In this document: one piece after another, positions 1 through 9,303 of the stretch
How the letters are laid out: the number at the start of each line of letters is the position of its first letter
How positions within the stretch are numbered: position 1 is the stretch's first letter
From: Streptosporangium amethystogenes
GTDB lineage: Bacteria > Actinomycetota > Actinomycetes > Streptosporangiales > Streptosporangiaceae
DNA length: 64,000 nucleotides
Direction: 5' to 3'
NCBI RefSeq assembly: GCF_000721075.1
Contig: NZ_JOEQ01000005.1
Span: 310,001-374,000, forward strand
Position numbers and translations under genes: made by a program
The notes under the pieces: model-generated
Database searches by the model: none
The model's input: the letters and a program-made list of their open reading frames with translations, nothing else
What the model was told of the DNA's origin: nothing

Positions 1-15
1 GCCCGGGAGTCCCCG

Positions 16-1275
16 ATGAAACTCCTCGCCATTGAAGCCAGACAGAACGCCACCTACTACCAGTCCCGCTACCAGCAGGTTCAGGACTTCGGTGCCGAGC
101 TCTACGTGCTCAACGGCATCGGCACCCCGGACTTCTGGCCCAAGGACCGCTACCGCGTCGTGGGTTCCCAGCGCATCGACGACCTCATCACCGAGGCCAA
201 GGACTGGCACGAGCAGGAGCGCTTCGACGGGATCATCACCTTCTCCGAGTCGGCCGTGACCACGGTCGCGGCGGTCGCGGAGGCGCTCGGCCTGCCGGGC
301 GTGGGCGTCGAGGCGGCCAGGACCAGCCGTAACAAGCTGCTGATGCGTGAGGCGCACCGCAGGTACGACGCCCCGCATCCGGACTTCCGCTTCGTCACCG
401 AGCTGCGGGAGGCGCTCGGGGCCGCGGACGACTTCGGCTACCCGGTCATCCTCAAACCCACCCTGGGCGCCGCGAGCAACTTCGTGTTCAAGGTCGACGA
501 CAGCGAGGAGATGGCGGAGCTGTTCCCCCAGGCTCTTGAGGGCATCGAGGGGATGTCGTGGTTCGAGATGGAGGCGCACGGCCTCGACCTCGGTCCGCAC
601 GGCCTGCTGATCGAGTCGTTCCTGGACGGCGAGGAGTTCCTCATCGAGGCCGTGGCCTGGGACGACGAGGTCTACCTCGGCTCCATCGTGGACCGGATCA
701 CCGTCGAGGGCGGCACCTTCGACGACGACGTGCACCACGCGCCGACCTCGCTCACCACCGAGCAGGTGGCCGCGGTCCACCGGGTGGTCAGGGCCGGCGC
801 GCACGCCCAGGGGCTGCGGCGCAGCGTGCTGCACGCCGAAGTTCGCTTCCACCGGGGCGAGCCGTACCTGCTGGAGATCGCGATCCGGCCCGGCGGCGGG
901 GGGCTGGATCTCATCGCCGGGATCACCGCCACGCACAACCCGATCCGCGCGGTCATGGACGTGGCGCGCGGCGCCACGCCGAGGGTGCGTCACTACCGGC
1001 CGACCGGCGTCCATGTCACCGCGATGTGCCTGCTCTGCGACGCCGGCCGGATCGCCTCGATCGAGGTGCCGGCCGAGGTCGCCGAGTCCGACCGGGTCTT
1101 CTTCCTCAAGATCACCGCCAGGCCCGGGGACGTCATCCGGCGCCCGCCGGAGGGCAACAGCATCCTCGGCTTCCTCGGCACCACCGGCACCTCCCTGGAG
1201 GACGCGAGGGAGACGATGCTCGACTACGCATCCAAGATCAACGTCACTTTCGTCCAGGAAGGAGAACTGACATGA
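16..1275 (+). CDS. ATP-grasp ligase 1
   Basis: A 419-residue ATP-grasp protein, probably a carboxylate-amine ligase that joins an activated carboxylate to an amino group via an acyl phosphate. A preATP-grasp domain covers about residues 1-130. The ATP-binding lysine sits in VILKPTLGAASNF (about 143-155), and the C-terminal acidic motif is EIAIRPGGGG (about 287-296). The usual E-x-N metal pair reads E-x-A here, so metal binding may differ. GGGAG at 5-9 precedes the ATG. The stop overlaps the next start (ATGA). As the first gene visible of a dense operon that also holds a second ATP-grasp enzyme, it probably helps build a small peptide-like metabolite. Family is certain, substrate unknown. Confidence 0.85.
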   Translation: MKLLAIEARQNATYYQSRYQQVQDFGAELYVLNGIGTPDFWPKDRYRVVGSQRIDDLITEAKDWHEQERFDGIITFSESAVTTVAAVAEALGLPGVGVEAARTSRNKLLMREAHRRYDAPHPDFRFVTELREALGAADDFGYPVILKPTLGAASNFVFKVDDSEEMAELFPQALEGIEGMSWFEMEAHGLDLGPHGLLIESFLDGEEFLIEAVAWDDEVYLGSIVDRITVEGGTFDDDVHHAPTSLTTEQVAAVHRVVRAGAHAQGLRRSVLHAEVRFHRGEPYLLEIAIRPGGGGLDLIAGITATHNPIRAVMDVARGATPRVRHYRPTGVHVTAMCLLCDAGRIASIEVPAEVAESDRVFFLKITARPGDVIRRPPEGNSILGFLGTTGTSLEDARETMLDYASKINVTFVQEGELT

Positions 1276-2120
1276 CACAGTTGGCCGCCGAGGCGTCGCA
1301 GCGGACCCGGCGGGTGGCGCGCACCCGTCGCTACCTGATGTGCCCGCCCACCCACTTCGACGTCGTCTACTCCATCAACCCCTGGATGAACCCGGACAAG
1401 CCGGTCGACGGCGCGCTGGCCAGGCTCCAGTGGGACGGTCTGCTCCGCGCCTTCCTGGCACTGGGCCACCAGGTGGAGTTCATCGAACCGCTGCCCGGCT
1501 ACCCCGACATGGTGTTCGCCGCCAACGGCGCGACCGTCATCAACGGGAAGGTGCTGTCGGCCCGCTTCCGGTACGAGGAGCGGGCCGCGGAGGGCCCCGC
1601 CTACCTGGAGTGGTTCCGCGCCAGGGGCTACGAGACCCGCGAGGCGGTCCACGTCAACGAGGGCGAGGGCGACTACCTGCACGCCGGCAGGTACCTGCTG
1701 GCCGGCACCGGGTTTCGCACCGACATCCGTTCGCACCGCGAGGCGGAGCGGTTCTTCGGGATGCCCGTGGCGGGCCTGCGCCTGGTGGACCCGCACTTCT
1801 ACCACCTCGACACCGCGCTGGCCGTGCTCGGCCACGACCAGATCATGTACTACCCGGGAGCCTTCTCCAAGGAGAGCCAGGGCGTGCTGCGCGTCCTGTA
1901 CCCCGACGCGATCATCGCCACCGAGGCCGACGCCGAGGTGTTCGGGCTGAACGCCGTCTCCGACGGCCGCCACGTCCTGATGCCGCCCTCGGCCACCCAC
2001 CTGATGGACGAGCTGCGCGAGCGCGGCTACGAGCCCATCGGTGTCGAGCTCTCCGAGCTGCTGAAGTCCGGTGGCAGCGCCAAGTGCTGCACCCTCGAAC
2101 TCAGGGCGGGCCGGTCATGA
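1272..2120 (+). CDS. DDAH/amidinotransferase-like enzyme
   Basis: A 282-residue member of the guanidine-modifying (pentein) superfamily, closest in look to actinobacterial dimethylargininase/amidinotransferase proteins. It carries the N-terminal signature CPPTHFDVVYSINPWM (24-39), a candidate catalytic His178 in FYHLDTAL, and the C-terminal nucleophile region GGSAKCCTLEL with Cys272/Cys273. These enzymes form a covalent S-amidino intermediate and either hydrolyse it or transfer the amidino group. It overlaps both neighbours by 4 bp, so it is translationally coupled with ATP-grasp ligase 1. It may supply or modify an arginine-like building block (inference). Hydrolase and transferase activity cannot be told apart from sequence alone. 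Confidence 0.8.
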   Translation: MTQLAAEASQRTRRVARTRRYLMCPPTHFDVVYSINPWMNPDKPVDGALARLQWDGLLRAFLALGHQVEFIEPLPGYPDMVFAANGATVINGKVLSARFRYEERAAEGPAYLEWFRARGYETREAVHVNEGEGDYLHAGRYLLAGTGFRTDIRSHREAERFFGMPVAGLRLVDPHFYHLDTALAVLGHDQIMYYPGAFSKESQGVLRVLYPDAIIATEADAEVFGLNAVSDGRHVLMPPSATHLMDELRERGYEPIGVELSELLKSGGSAKCCTLELRAGRS

Positions 2121-2494
2121 TCGACTACGACGGGCGCCGCTTCACCACCGGCGGCGTCCCCCCCACCGAGAGGCACCCGATCGCCCTGTACCGCCAGGAC
2201 GGGGACCTGCTGTGGGGCGAGTTCTCCGGCGGGCACGCCCGCCGGGGGACCCTCACCGGGCTCTGCGCCCCCGACGGCACCCTCGACTTCGCCTACACCA
2301 TGGTCCTCGACAACGGCGCCGTCGTGTCGGGCCACTGCCGCAGCACCCCCGAACTGCTCCCCGACGGCCGCGTGCTGCTCCACGAGACGTGGGAGCGCTA
2401 CGGCGCCCACGCGGACAGCGGCGTGTCCCTGCTCGAGGAGATCGACCCGAAGACGTTCGCACAGAACCACCAGACGACGGAGAGCCGGACATGA
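2117..2494 (+). CDS. small conserved protein of unknown function
   Basis: A 125-residue soluble protein with no signal peptide or membrane segment. It consists of short beta-like strands (DGDLLWGEFSGGHARRGTLTG, then DGTLDFAYTMV), suggesting a small barrel. Proteins of this look are sometimes named n-acetylglutamate synthase in databases, but I see no GNAT acetyl-CoA motif, so that name is unsupported. It is coupled to both neighbours through ATGA overlaps. Its fixed place in the operon suggests an accessory or binding role beside the amidinotransferase-like enzyme. Confidence 0.75.
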   Translation: MIDYDGRRFTTGGVPPTERHPIALYRQDGDLLWGEFSGGHARRGTLTGLCAPDGTLDFAYTMVLDNGAVVSGHCRSTPELLPDGRVLLHETWERYGAHADSGVSLLEEIDPKTFAQNHQTTESRT

Positions 2495-4296
2495 CCCTGA
2501 ACACCATCGCCCGCCCGAACATGGAGAAGCCCGTCAAGGGCGGCACCGTGACCTGGGCCTGCGCGCCGGGATTCCCCCCGTCCATCATCTTCCCCTTCAC
2601 CCCGCCCGAGCGCTTCGGCACCCGCAACCTGCTCGAGTTCCAGATCCTGATGTACCGGCCGCTCTACTTCTTCGGCACGCACGGCACCCCCGAGGTCGAC
2701 TACGACCTCAGCATCGGTGAGCCGCCGCAGTGGAGTGAGGACGGTCTGACCGTCACCGTCACCGTCAAGCCCTGGAAGTGGTCCAACGGCGAGACGATCT
2801 GCGCGGACAACGTGCTGTTCTGGGTGAACATGATGGCGGTCAAGGGCGAGCGCTACGGCGAGTACGTCCCCGGCTGCTTCCCCGACAACCTGGTCTCCTA
2901 CGGCAAGCTCGCCGAGGACAAGGTCTACTTCACCTTCGACAAGGTCTACTCCAAGCGCTGGGTGCTGATGAACCAGCTCAGCACCATCACCCCGATGCCC
3001 AAGGCGTGGGACCGCACCGCGGAAGGACCTTCCGACGCCTCCTACGGCCTGGAGAACGTGGCCGCGGTCTACGACTTCCTGATGGGGGAGAACGGCGGCG
3101 TCATCGAGGAGGACAACTCCGACCGGGTGCACTGGGCGACGAGCCCGGTGTGGAGCGTGGTCAGCGGCCCGTGGCGGCTGAAGAGCTACACCATGGAGGG
3201 CGTCGTCACCTTCGTCCCCAACGAGCACTACTCGGGGCCGAACAAGGCGCACCTGGACGAGTTCCGGCAGGTCCCCTTCATGTCCGACGGGGAGGAGTAC
3301 CAGAAACTGCTGGAGGGACCGGACGGATCCAACGGCATCCAGGTCGGCTACCTGCCGCTGAGCTTCAGCGCCGAGCCGACGGACGACCCCACCAAGGGCG
3401 GCCCCAACCCGCTGGGCGAGAACTACACGCTGGTCCCGCAGGCGGCCTTCTGCATCCGCTACATCCCGCTCAACTACAACAACCCGACGGTCGCCGGCAA
3501 GATGCTCGCCCAGACCTACATCAGGCAGGCGATGCAGCACGCCCTCGACCAGGACCGGGCGGCCCGCGACATCTACCACGGCTACGCCTACCGGCAGGAC
3601 GGCCCGGTGCCCCGCTACCCGGTGAGCGACCTGGTCTCGCCCACCCTGCAGGGCGCGCCGATCCTGCCCTTCAACCCCGAGCGGGCCCGCGAGCTGCTGG
3701 AGGCCAACGGCTGGGACACCAGCGTGACGCCCGCCGTCTGCGTCAACCCCGGAGAGGGGCCCGGCCAGGCCGGGGCGGGCATCCCCGGTGGTACCAAACT
3801 CAGCTTCTCCCTCAGATACGCCGAGGGCCGGCCCGCGCTCACCCGGGTGATGGAGCAGTTCCGCGACGACGCCGCCAGGGCGGGTATCGAGATGCGCCTC
3901 CAGGAGGTCTACGGCTCGGTCCTGGTGGCCGAGGACGCCCCCTGCGTCGCCGGACCCGACAGCCCCTGCCTGTGGGAGCTGAGCACCTGGGGCGGCGGCT
4001 GGGTCTACCACTATCCGAGCGGCGAGATCCTGTTCCGGACCGACGCCGGCGGCAACTTCGGCCACTACACCGACCCCAGGGCCGACGAGCTCATCGACCG
4101 TACCTTGACCAGCGACGACCCGGCCGCGCTCTACGAGTACCAGGACTACATCGCCGAGCAGGTCCCGGTCATCTTCATTCCGAACTTCTCCCTGCGGCTG
4201 TTCGAGGTCGCCAACACTCTCCGGGGCTTCGAGCCGATCAACCCCTTCGGGATGATCAGCCCGGAGAACTGGTACTACGTCGAGAACGGTAGCTGA
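2491..4296 (+). CDS. SBP_bac_5-like protein without export signal
   Basis: A 601-residue protein of the dipeptide/oligopeptide-binding family (SBP_bac_5). Family-like features are KPWKWSNGETICADNVLFWVN (about 93-113), FVPNEHYSGPNKA, IRQAMQHALDQDRAARDIYHGYA and the closing INPFGMISPENWYYV. The N-terminus (MTLNTIARPNMEKPVKGG) has no hydrophobic core, lipobox Cys or twin arginine, and no in-frame upstream extension supplies one. No ABC permease or ATPase lies near. It is coupled to the previous gene by ATGA. It may be a cytoplasmic binder of a pathway intermediate, or be exported in an unrecognised way. Fold assignment is firm, role unknown. Confidence 0.8.
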   Translation: MTLNTIARPNMEKPVKGGTVTWACAPGFPPSIIFPFTPPERFGTRNLLEFQILMYRPLYFFGTHGTPEVDYDLSIGEPPQWSEDGLTVTVTVKPWKWSNGETICADNVLFWVNMMAVKGERYGEYVPGCFPDNLVSYGKLAEDKVYFTFDKVYSKRWVLMNQLSTITPMPKAWDRTAEGPSDASYGLENVAAVYDFLMGENGGVIEEDNSDRVHWATSPVWSVVSGPWRLKSYTMEGVVTFVPNEHYSGPNKAHLDEFRQVPFMSDGEEYQKLLEGPDGSNGIQVGYLPLSFSAEPTDDPTKGGPNPLGENYTLVPQAAFCIRYIPLNYNNPTVAGKMLAQTYIRQAMQHALDQDRAARDIYHGYAYRQDGPVPRYPVSDLVSPTLQGAPILPFNPERARELLEANGWDTSVTPAVCVNPGEGPGQAGAGIPGGTKLSFSLRYAEGRPALTRVMEQFRDDAARAGIEMRLQEVYGSVLVAEDAPCVAGPDSPCLWELSTWGGGWVYHYPSGEILFRTDAGGNFGHYTDPRADELIDRTLTSDDPAALYEYQDYIAEQVPVIFIPNFSLRLFEVANTLRGFEPINPFGMISPENWYYVENGS

Positions 4297-4300
4297 TTCC

Positions 4301-5650
4301 ATGATTCTCGCCGTGGCCCCCGTCGCCGTCATCCCCGCGCAGAACCTCATGGTCCTGCTGCTGCAACTCGGACTACTCCTCGGCCTGGCCACCGTCCTGG
4401 GCCGCCTGTCCGTCAGGTTCGGGCTGCCCGCCCTGCTCGGCGAGCTCAGCGCCGGCATCCTGATCGGGCCCTCACTGCTCGCCAACGTCGCCCCCGACCT
4501 GTCCGCCTGGCTGCTCCCCACCGACCCGGCCAGATTCCACATGATCGACGCCGTCGGCCAGCTCGGCGTCCTGCTGCTGGTGGGCCTGACCGGCATGCAT
4601 CTCGACCTCGGCTTCATCCGCCGCCAGGGCAGGAGCGCCGCCTGGATCAGCGGCATGGGACTGATCATCCCGCTGGCCCTCGGCGTCGGGATCGGCTTCC
4701 TGGCCCCCGCCGAGATGATCGCCGAGGGCGTCGACCACACGGTCTTCGCGCTCTTCCTCGGTGTCGCGCTCTGCGTCAGCGCCATCCCCGTCATCGCCAA
4801 GGTGCTGATGGAGATGCGCCTGTTGCACCGCGACATCGGCCAGCTCATCCTGAGCAGCGCGGTCGTCGACGACGTGGTCGGCTGGCTGCTGCTCTCGGTG
4901 GTCTCCGCGCTCGCCACCGCCGGGGCGCGCACCGGGCAGGCCGCGCTGACCGCGATCGCGCTGCTCGCCGCGCTCGTGCTGGTGGCCGTCCTGCTCGGCC
5001 GCCGGGTGGTCGCCAGGGTGCTGCGCGCCGCCGACCGGGGCGGGAGCGTCACCACCATCGCCGCAGTGGTGATCATGATCCTTCTCTCGGCCGCGGCCAC
5101 CCAGGCGATGGGGTTCGAGGCCATCCTCGGCGCCTTCATCTGCGGCGCGCTCGTCGGTTCCTCACCCGACCTGAAGGTCGCCAGACTGGCCCCCCTGCAG
5201 ACGCTCGTCGCCGCGGTGCTGGCACCGATCTTCTTCGCCACGGCGGGCCTGCGGATGGACCTGACCGAGCTGGCCAAGCCGCCCGTGCTGGTGGCGGGCA
5301 TCGCGGTGCTGTTCGCCGCCATCGCCGCCAAGTTCGCCGGCGCCTACCTCGGGGCGCGCATTGCCAGGCGCACCAAGTGGGAGGCCCTGGCCCTCGGCGC
5401 GGGTCTCAACTCCCGGGGCGTGATCGAAGTGATCATCGCGATGGTCGGTCTCCGCCTGGGCGTGCTCACCACCGCGTCCTACACGGTCATCGTCCTGGTC
5501 GCGGTCGTGACCTCGATGATGGCGCCGCCCCTGCTGCGCTACGCGGCCGCCCGGATCGCCCCCACAGAGGACGAGACCGTCCGCGAGGAGTTCTTCGACA
5601 CCCTGCAGGGCTCCGGCCAGGAGCTCGTGATCACCGCCAAGGAGGCATGA
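4301..5650 (+). CDS. CPA2-type cation/proton antiporter
   Basis: A 449-residue integral membrane protein of the Na+/K+:H+ exchanger family (Kef/CPA2 type), with about 12-13 hydrophobic segments. GELSAGILIGPSLL near residue 47 and the ADP-rich helices SSAVVDDVVGWLLLS (about 186-200) and GLNSRGVIEVIIAMVG near the end are characteristic. It starts 4 bp after the preceding stop and is followed by an ATP-grasp gene after 1 bp, so it belongs to the biosynthetic operon. It may energise export or protect against the product (inference). It lacks the long cytoplasmic Rossmann domain of full Kef proteins. Confidence 0.85.
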   Translation: MILAVAPVAVIPAQNLMVLLLQLGLLLGLATVLGRLSVRFGLPALLGELSAGILIGPSLLANVAPDLSAWLLPTDPARFHMIDAVGQLGVLLLVGLTGMHLDLGFIRRQGRSAAWISGMGLIIPLALGVGIGFLAPAEMIAEGVDHTVFALFLGVALCVSAIPVIAKVLMEMRLLHRDIGQLILSSAVVDDVVGWLLLSVVSALATAGARTGQAALTAIALLAALVLVAVLLGRRVVARVLRAADRGGSVTTIAAVVIMILLSAAATQAMGFEAILGAFICGALVGSSPDLKVARLAPLQTLVAAVLAPIFFATAGLRMDLTELAKPPVLVAGIAVLFAAIAAKFAGAYLGARIARRTKWEALALGAGLNSRGVIEVIIAMVGLRLGVLTTASYTVIVLVAVVTSMMAPPLLRYAAARIAPTEDETVREEFFDTLQGSGQELVITAKEA

Positions 5651-5651
5651 G

Positions 5652-6890
5652 ATGACTACCGAGAGCAGGCCACTGATCCTGGTGGTCGCGACGGGAATGC
5701 GGCACTACCGCGAGTACCTGCTGCGCTCCATCGCCACCGAATACCGCATCCACCTCCTGGTGACCGCAGAACCCGGCTGGGAGCAGGAGTACGTCACCGG
5801 CTGGACCGTGGTCGCCGACACCACCGACGGCCCCGCGATGGCCGCCGTCGCACTGGAGCTGGCCGCCCGCGAACCCGTGCACGGCGTGCTCTGCTGGGAC
5901 GAGGCCAGGATCCTGGCCGCCTCGTACGTCTCCGAGGCACTCGGCCTGCCCGGCGGCGACCCCGAGATGGTGCGCCGCTGCCGCGACAAGCACCGCACCC
6001 GCGTCGCGCTTGACGCGCTCGGCGTGCCGCAGCCCAGGTCGCTGGCCGTCGCCACGCTGGAGGAGGCCCTGCGGGCCGGGGAGGAGGTCGGTTATCCGGC
6101 CATCCTCAAGCCACGCGGCCTCGGCGGCAGCCTGGGCGTCATCAGGGTCGAGGACCCTTCGGAGCTGGCGGAGCGGTTCGCCTTCGTCCGGGAGCTGACG
6201 GTCCCCGACGGGGCGACCTACGAGATTCCCGTCCTGGTCGAGGAGTTCGCCGACGGCCCCGAGGTCAGCGTGGACGCCGTCGTCCAGGGCGGCGTGGTGA
6301 CCCCGCTCTTCCTCGGCAGGAAGGTCCTGGGCTACGAGCCGTACTGCGAGGAGGTGGGTCACTTCGTCGACGCCCAGGACGCGCTCCTGCAGGATGCGGA
6401 GTTCTGCCGCGTCCTGCAGGACACGCACACCGCTCTCGGCTTCACCGACGGGTTCACCCACACCGAGATCAAGCTCTCCTCCAGGGGACTGCGCGTCATC
6501 GAGGTGAACGCCCGACTGGGCGGGGACATGATCCCCTACCTCGGGCTGCTCACCACCGGGATCAACCCCGGCCTGGCCGCCGCCGCGGTGGCCTGTGGCC
6601 GTACCCCCGCGCTCGCCCCCGAGCGCAAGCTCGTGGGCGGGGTGCGCTTCTTCTACGTCGCCGAGGACGACACCGTGATCGAGTCGATCGAGTTCGACGA
6701 GGCCGGCCTGCCCCCGGAGATCGACAGGGCGGTTGTGGTGGTCGCCCCCGGGGCGACCGTCTCGCCGCCGCCCAAGGGCACCCTGTGGGGGCGTATCGCC
6801 TACGCCACCGCGCTGTCAGAGACCGTCGAGGAGTGCCGGGCGGCGCTGGACGCCGCCGAGGCCGGCCTGAAGGTGAGGGCAACCGCGTGA
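5652..6890 (+). CDS. ATP-grasp ligase 2 (L-amino-acid ligase-like)
   Basis: A 412-residue ATP-grasp enzyme resembling L-amino-acid ligases. The lysine/glycine-rich loop is AILKPRGLGGSLGV (about 149-162) and the metal-binding strand is HTEIKLSSRGLRVIEVNARLGGDMI (about 274-298), with the canonical Glu-x-Asn intact, unlike ATP-grasp ligase 1. A biotin-carboxylase-like C-terminal domain follows (about 300-400). ATG follows GGAGGC/atgag directly after the antiporter stop. Two different ATP-grasp ligases in one operon fit stepwise amide-bond formation in a di- or tripeptide product (inference). Acceptor and donor specificity cannot be read from the sequence. Confidence 0.87.
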   Translation: MTTESRPLILVVATGMRHYREYLLRSIATEYRIHLLVTAEPGWEQEYVTGWTVVADTTDGPAMAAVALELAAREPVHGVLCWDEARILAASYVSEALGLPGGDPEMVRRCRDKHRTRVALDALGVPQPRSLAVATLEEALRAGEEVGYPAILKPRGLGGSLGVIRVEDPSELAERFAFVRELTVPDGATYEIPVLVEEFADGPEVSVDAVVQGGVVTPLFLGRKVLGYEPYCEEVGHFVDAQDALLQDAEFCRVLQDTHTALGFTDGFTHTEIKLSSRGLRVIEVNARLGGDMIPYLGLLTTGINPGLAAAAVACGRTPALAPERKLVGGVRFFYVAEDDTVIESIEFDEAGLPPEIDRAVVVVAPGATVSPPPKGTLWGRIAYATALSETVEECRAALDAAEAGLKVRATA

Positions 6891-8191
6891 CCGCCGTTAT
6901 CGAGAACGAGAAGAACGTGCCTCCGGGACCCCCGGCCAAGCCGGACGACGGGGTGTTCGTCACCCTGCGGGAGACCCCGCGCGCCGTCAAGGCGCTGCTC
7001 TTCGGCGGCTTCATCAGCAGGCTCGCCGCGTTCATCCAGATCTACCTGGTGCTCTTCCTGACCGACCGGGGCTTCTCCGCCACCCAGGCCGGGCTCGCGC
7101 TGGGCATATACGGAGCCGGTGCGGTGGTGGGTTCGCTGGCCGGCGGATCGCTCTCCGACCGGCTCGGCGCCCGGACGGTCACGCTGATCAGCATGGGCGG
7201 CTCCGCGCTCCTGATCGTGTCCATCCTGTACGCCCCGACCTACGCGCTGCTGCTCGCCGCGGTCTTCATGGTCAGCACGGTCGGCCAGTTCTACCGGCCG
7301 GCGGCCCAGACCATGCTGACCGAGCTGACGCCGAGGCACCGGGTCGTGATGATCACGGCGATGTACCGGCTCGGCCTGAACCTCGGCATGACCGCCGCAC
7401 CGCTGATCGGCGCCGCGCTGCTCTCCTTCTCCTACAACGCGCTCTTCTGGGGCGAGGCCACCGCCGCGCTGATCTTCGGCGTCACCGTGATGTTCGCGCT
7501 GCCCAGGCGCGCCGCACACGCCGCGTACGTCGCGGAGAAGCGGGAGGCGGTGGCGGAGGACGCGGACCCGGCGACGCAGGGCCGCTCCGGCTACCTCGCG
7601 GTGTTCGCCGACTGGCGCTACAGCGTCTACCTGCTCGCGATGTTGCTCACCTCCATCGTCTACTGCCAGTACACGGCCACCCTTCCGCTGGACATCTCCG
7701 CCGCCGGGATCAGCCTGTGGTGGTACGGCGCGGCCGTCTCGCTGAACGGCTTCATCGTCATCACCTGCGAGCTGGCGATGACGAAGATCGTGCAGAAGTG
7801 GCCGATCCGGCTGACCGCGTTGCTCGGCCTCGGCCTGGTCTCGGTCGGCTACGCGATCTACGCGATATCCCCGCTGCCGATCTGGTTCATGATCGGCACC
7901 CTGGTCTGGACGCTCTCGGAGATCATCGGCGGGCCCACCACGTTCGCCTACCCCGCGCTGGCCGGCCCCGAGCGGCTCCGCGGACGCTACATCGGCGCCA
8001 TGCAGAGCGTCTTCGGGCTCGGCACCGCGATCGGGCCGGTGATCGGAACGCTGGTGTGGTTCCAGGTCGGACGTTCGGTGTGGCTGTGGGCGGCCCTGGT
8101 CTCCGCGATCGCGACCGTGGCGGGCCTGATCGGCATGCGCGACCCGCACAAGGCCGAAGAGTCGCGGCCCGCGACCGCCTCGGCGACATGA
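6887..8191 (+). CDS. MFS transporter
   Basis: A 434-residue major facilitator with about 12 membrane helices and a central cytoplasmic loop around residues 210-235 (EKREAVAEDADPATQG). The loop GGSLSDRLGARTV between helices 2 and 3 is the MFS signature. The GTG start overlaps the previous TGA (GTGA), which selects this start over upstream in-frame codons inside the ligase gene. As the only obvious exporter in the operon, it is the best candidate for product efflux and self-resistance (inference). Confidence 0.87.
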   Translation: MTAVIENEKNVPPGPPAKPDDGVFVTLRETPRAVKALLFGGFISRLAAFIQIYLVLFLTDRGFSATQAGLALGIYGAGAVVGSLAGGSLSDRLGARTVTLISMGGSALLIVSILYAPTYALLLAAVFMVSTVGQFYRPAAQTMLTELTPRHRVVMITAMYRLGLNLGMTAAPLIGAALLSFSYNALFWGEATAALIFGVTVMFALPRRAAHAAYVAEKREAVAEDADPATQGRSGYLAVFADWRYSVYLLAMLLTSIVYCQYTATLPLDISAAGISLWWYGAAVSLNGFIVITCELAMTKIVQKWPIRLTALLGLGLVSVGYAIYAISPLPIWFMIGTLVWTLSEIIGGPTTFAYPALAGPERLRGRYIGAMQSVFGLGTAIGPVIGTLVWFQVGRSVWLWAALVSAIATVAGLIGMRDPHKAEESRPATASAT

Positions 8192-8204
8192 ACGGAGGAG
8201 TGAG

Positions 8205-9251
8205 ATGCTCAGAATCGCTGTTGTGGGCGGTGGGATCGCGGGGGCCATGCTGGCCTGGCGGCTGTGCGAGGTCATCAGGGGCAGCGCCGTCCACCTGTAC
8301 ACCGGAGAGCCGCACAGGCGGGCCGATGCCAGCTCCGCCTCAGGCGGCCTGACCAGGGCGTTCGAACCAGACGCCGCGCTCTGCCTGGAGGCCGCCGACA
8401 GCCTGGCCGAGCTCCAGTCGAGTCCGGAGCTGCGCCAGTGGGCCTCCTACCGGGAGACCGGCTCGGTGTACCTGCTCCCCGGTCTGGGGCCGGGCACCGA
8501 GGGCCTGGTGGAACTGGTGCGCAGCCGCCTGCCCGGTTCGATCTCCCTGATCGGCGGTGAGGAGCTCAGCAGCCACGGCACGTTCCGCGAGCTGCCCGAG
8601 GGAAGCGTGGCCGTCGTCGAGAAACGCGCGGGTTACCTCTCCCCGAACGGCTTCCGCGACCGGCTCCTGGTCGAGCTCGCCCGGTCGGGTGCGTTCGTCA
8701 CCGACGGGCAGGTCGACGGGATCACCGCGGAAGCCGAGGTTCGCCCCGCCGAGGGCAGCCCGGCCAGGTTCGACGCCGTCGTGGTGGCGGCGGGGGCCTG
8801 GACCCAGGACCTGCTCGCCCGTACCGGCCTGTCGGACGCGGGACTGCGCACCAAGGTGATCCAGTACGTGCTCGGGCCCGCGGCCGGAAGAAACCCCGGC
8901 GCGTTCGTCGACGATACGTCCGGCCTGTACGGCAGGACGTACGCGGAGGGAAGGATTCTGCTCGGACTGCCCACCGACAGATGGGACATCACTCCTGGAA
9001 GCGCGCCGATCGACCCCGTCCTCACCAGCAGGATCCTGGATGTCGCCGAGTCCAGGATCGGGTACCGCCCGCCGGGCGGGGAGGTCAGGGCCGTCACCGC
9101 GGTCGAGTGCTACCACCCCACGGGCGGGCTGTCGCTGCGCCCCCTGGCGAAGGGCGTCTACACCTTCACCGGGGGCAGCGGCGGCGCGGGCAAGACGGTG
9201 CTCGCCGCGAGCCGCACGGCCGCGCGAAGCCTGGTCAGGTCACTGCGCTGA
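8205..9251 (+). CDS. FAD-dependent oxidoreductase, DAO family
   Basis: A 348-residue flavoenzyme of the D-amino-acid-oxidase/glycine-oxidase family. The dinucleotide-binding motif VVGGGIAGAMLAWRL occupies about residues 5-19, and the C-terminal FAD strand reads GVYTFTGGSGGAGKTV (about 319-334). These enzymes oxidise a C-N bond of an amine or amino acid to an imine, using oxygen or another acceptor. GGAGGAGTGAG lies just upstream of the ATG. It is the last plus-strand gene of the operon and ends convergently with the regulator operon. It could tailor the amino-acid building block or the ligated product (inference). Confidence 0.83.
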   Translation: MLRIAVVGGGIAGAMLAWRLCEVIRGSAVHLYTGEPHRRADASSASGGLTRAFEPDAALCLEAADSLAELQSSPELRQWASYRETGSVYLLPGLGPGTEGLVELVRSRLPGSISLIGGEELSSHGTFRELPEGSVAVVEKRAGYLSPNGFRDRLLVELARSGAFVTDGQVDGITAEAEVRPAEGSPARFDAVVVAAGAWTQDLLARTGLSDAGLRTKVIQYVLGPAAGRNPGAFVDDTSGLYGRTYAEGRILLGLPTDRWDITPGSAPIDPVLTSRILDVAESRIGYRPPGGEVRAVTAVECYHPTGGLSLRPLAKGVYTFTGGSGGAGKTVLAASRTAARSLVRSLR

Positions 9252-9303
9252 CCGCGAGCGAAGAACCTGGCCGGGGCGCGGTGAACGTCACCACGGCACC
9301 CGG

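Noticed and set aside
2398..5331. 977-codon minus-strand open frame
   Set aside because: It lies opposite three well-supported plus-strand genes with clear family motifs. Its translation is low-complexity and matches no family; it is a high-GC shadow.
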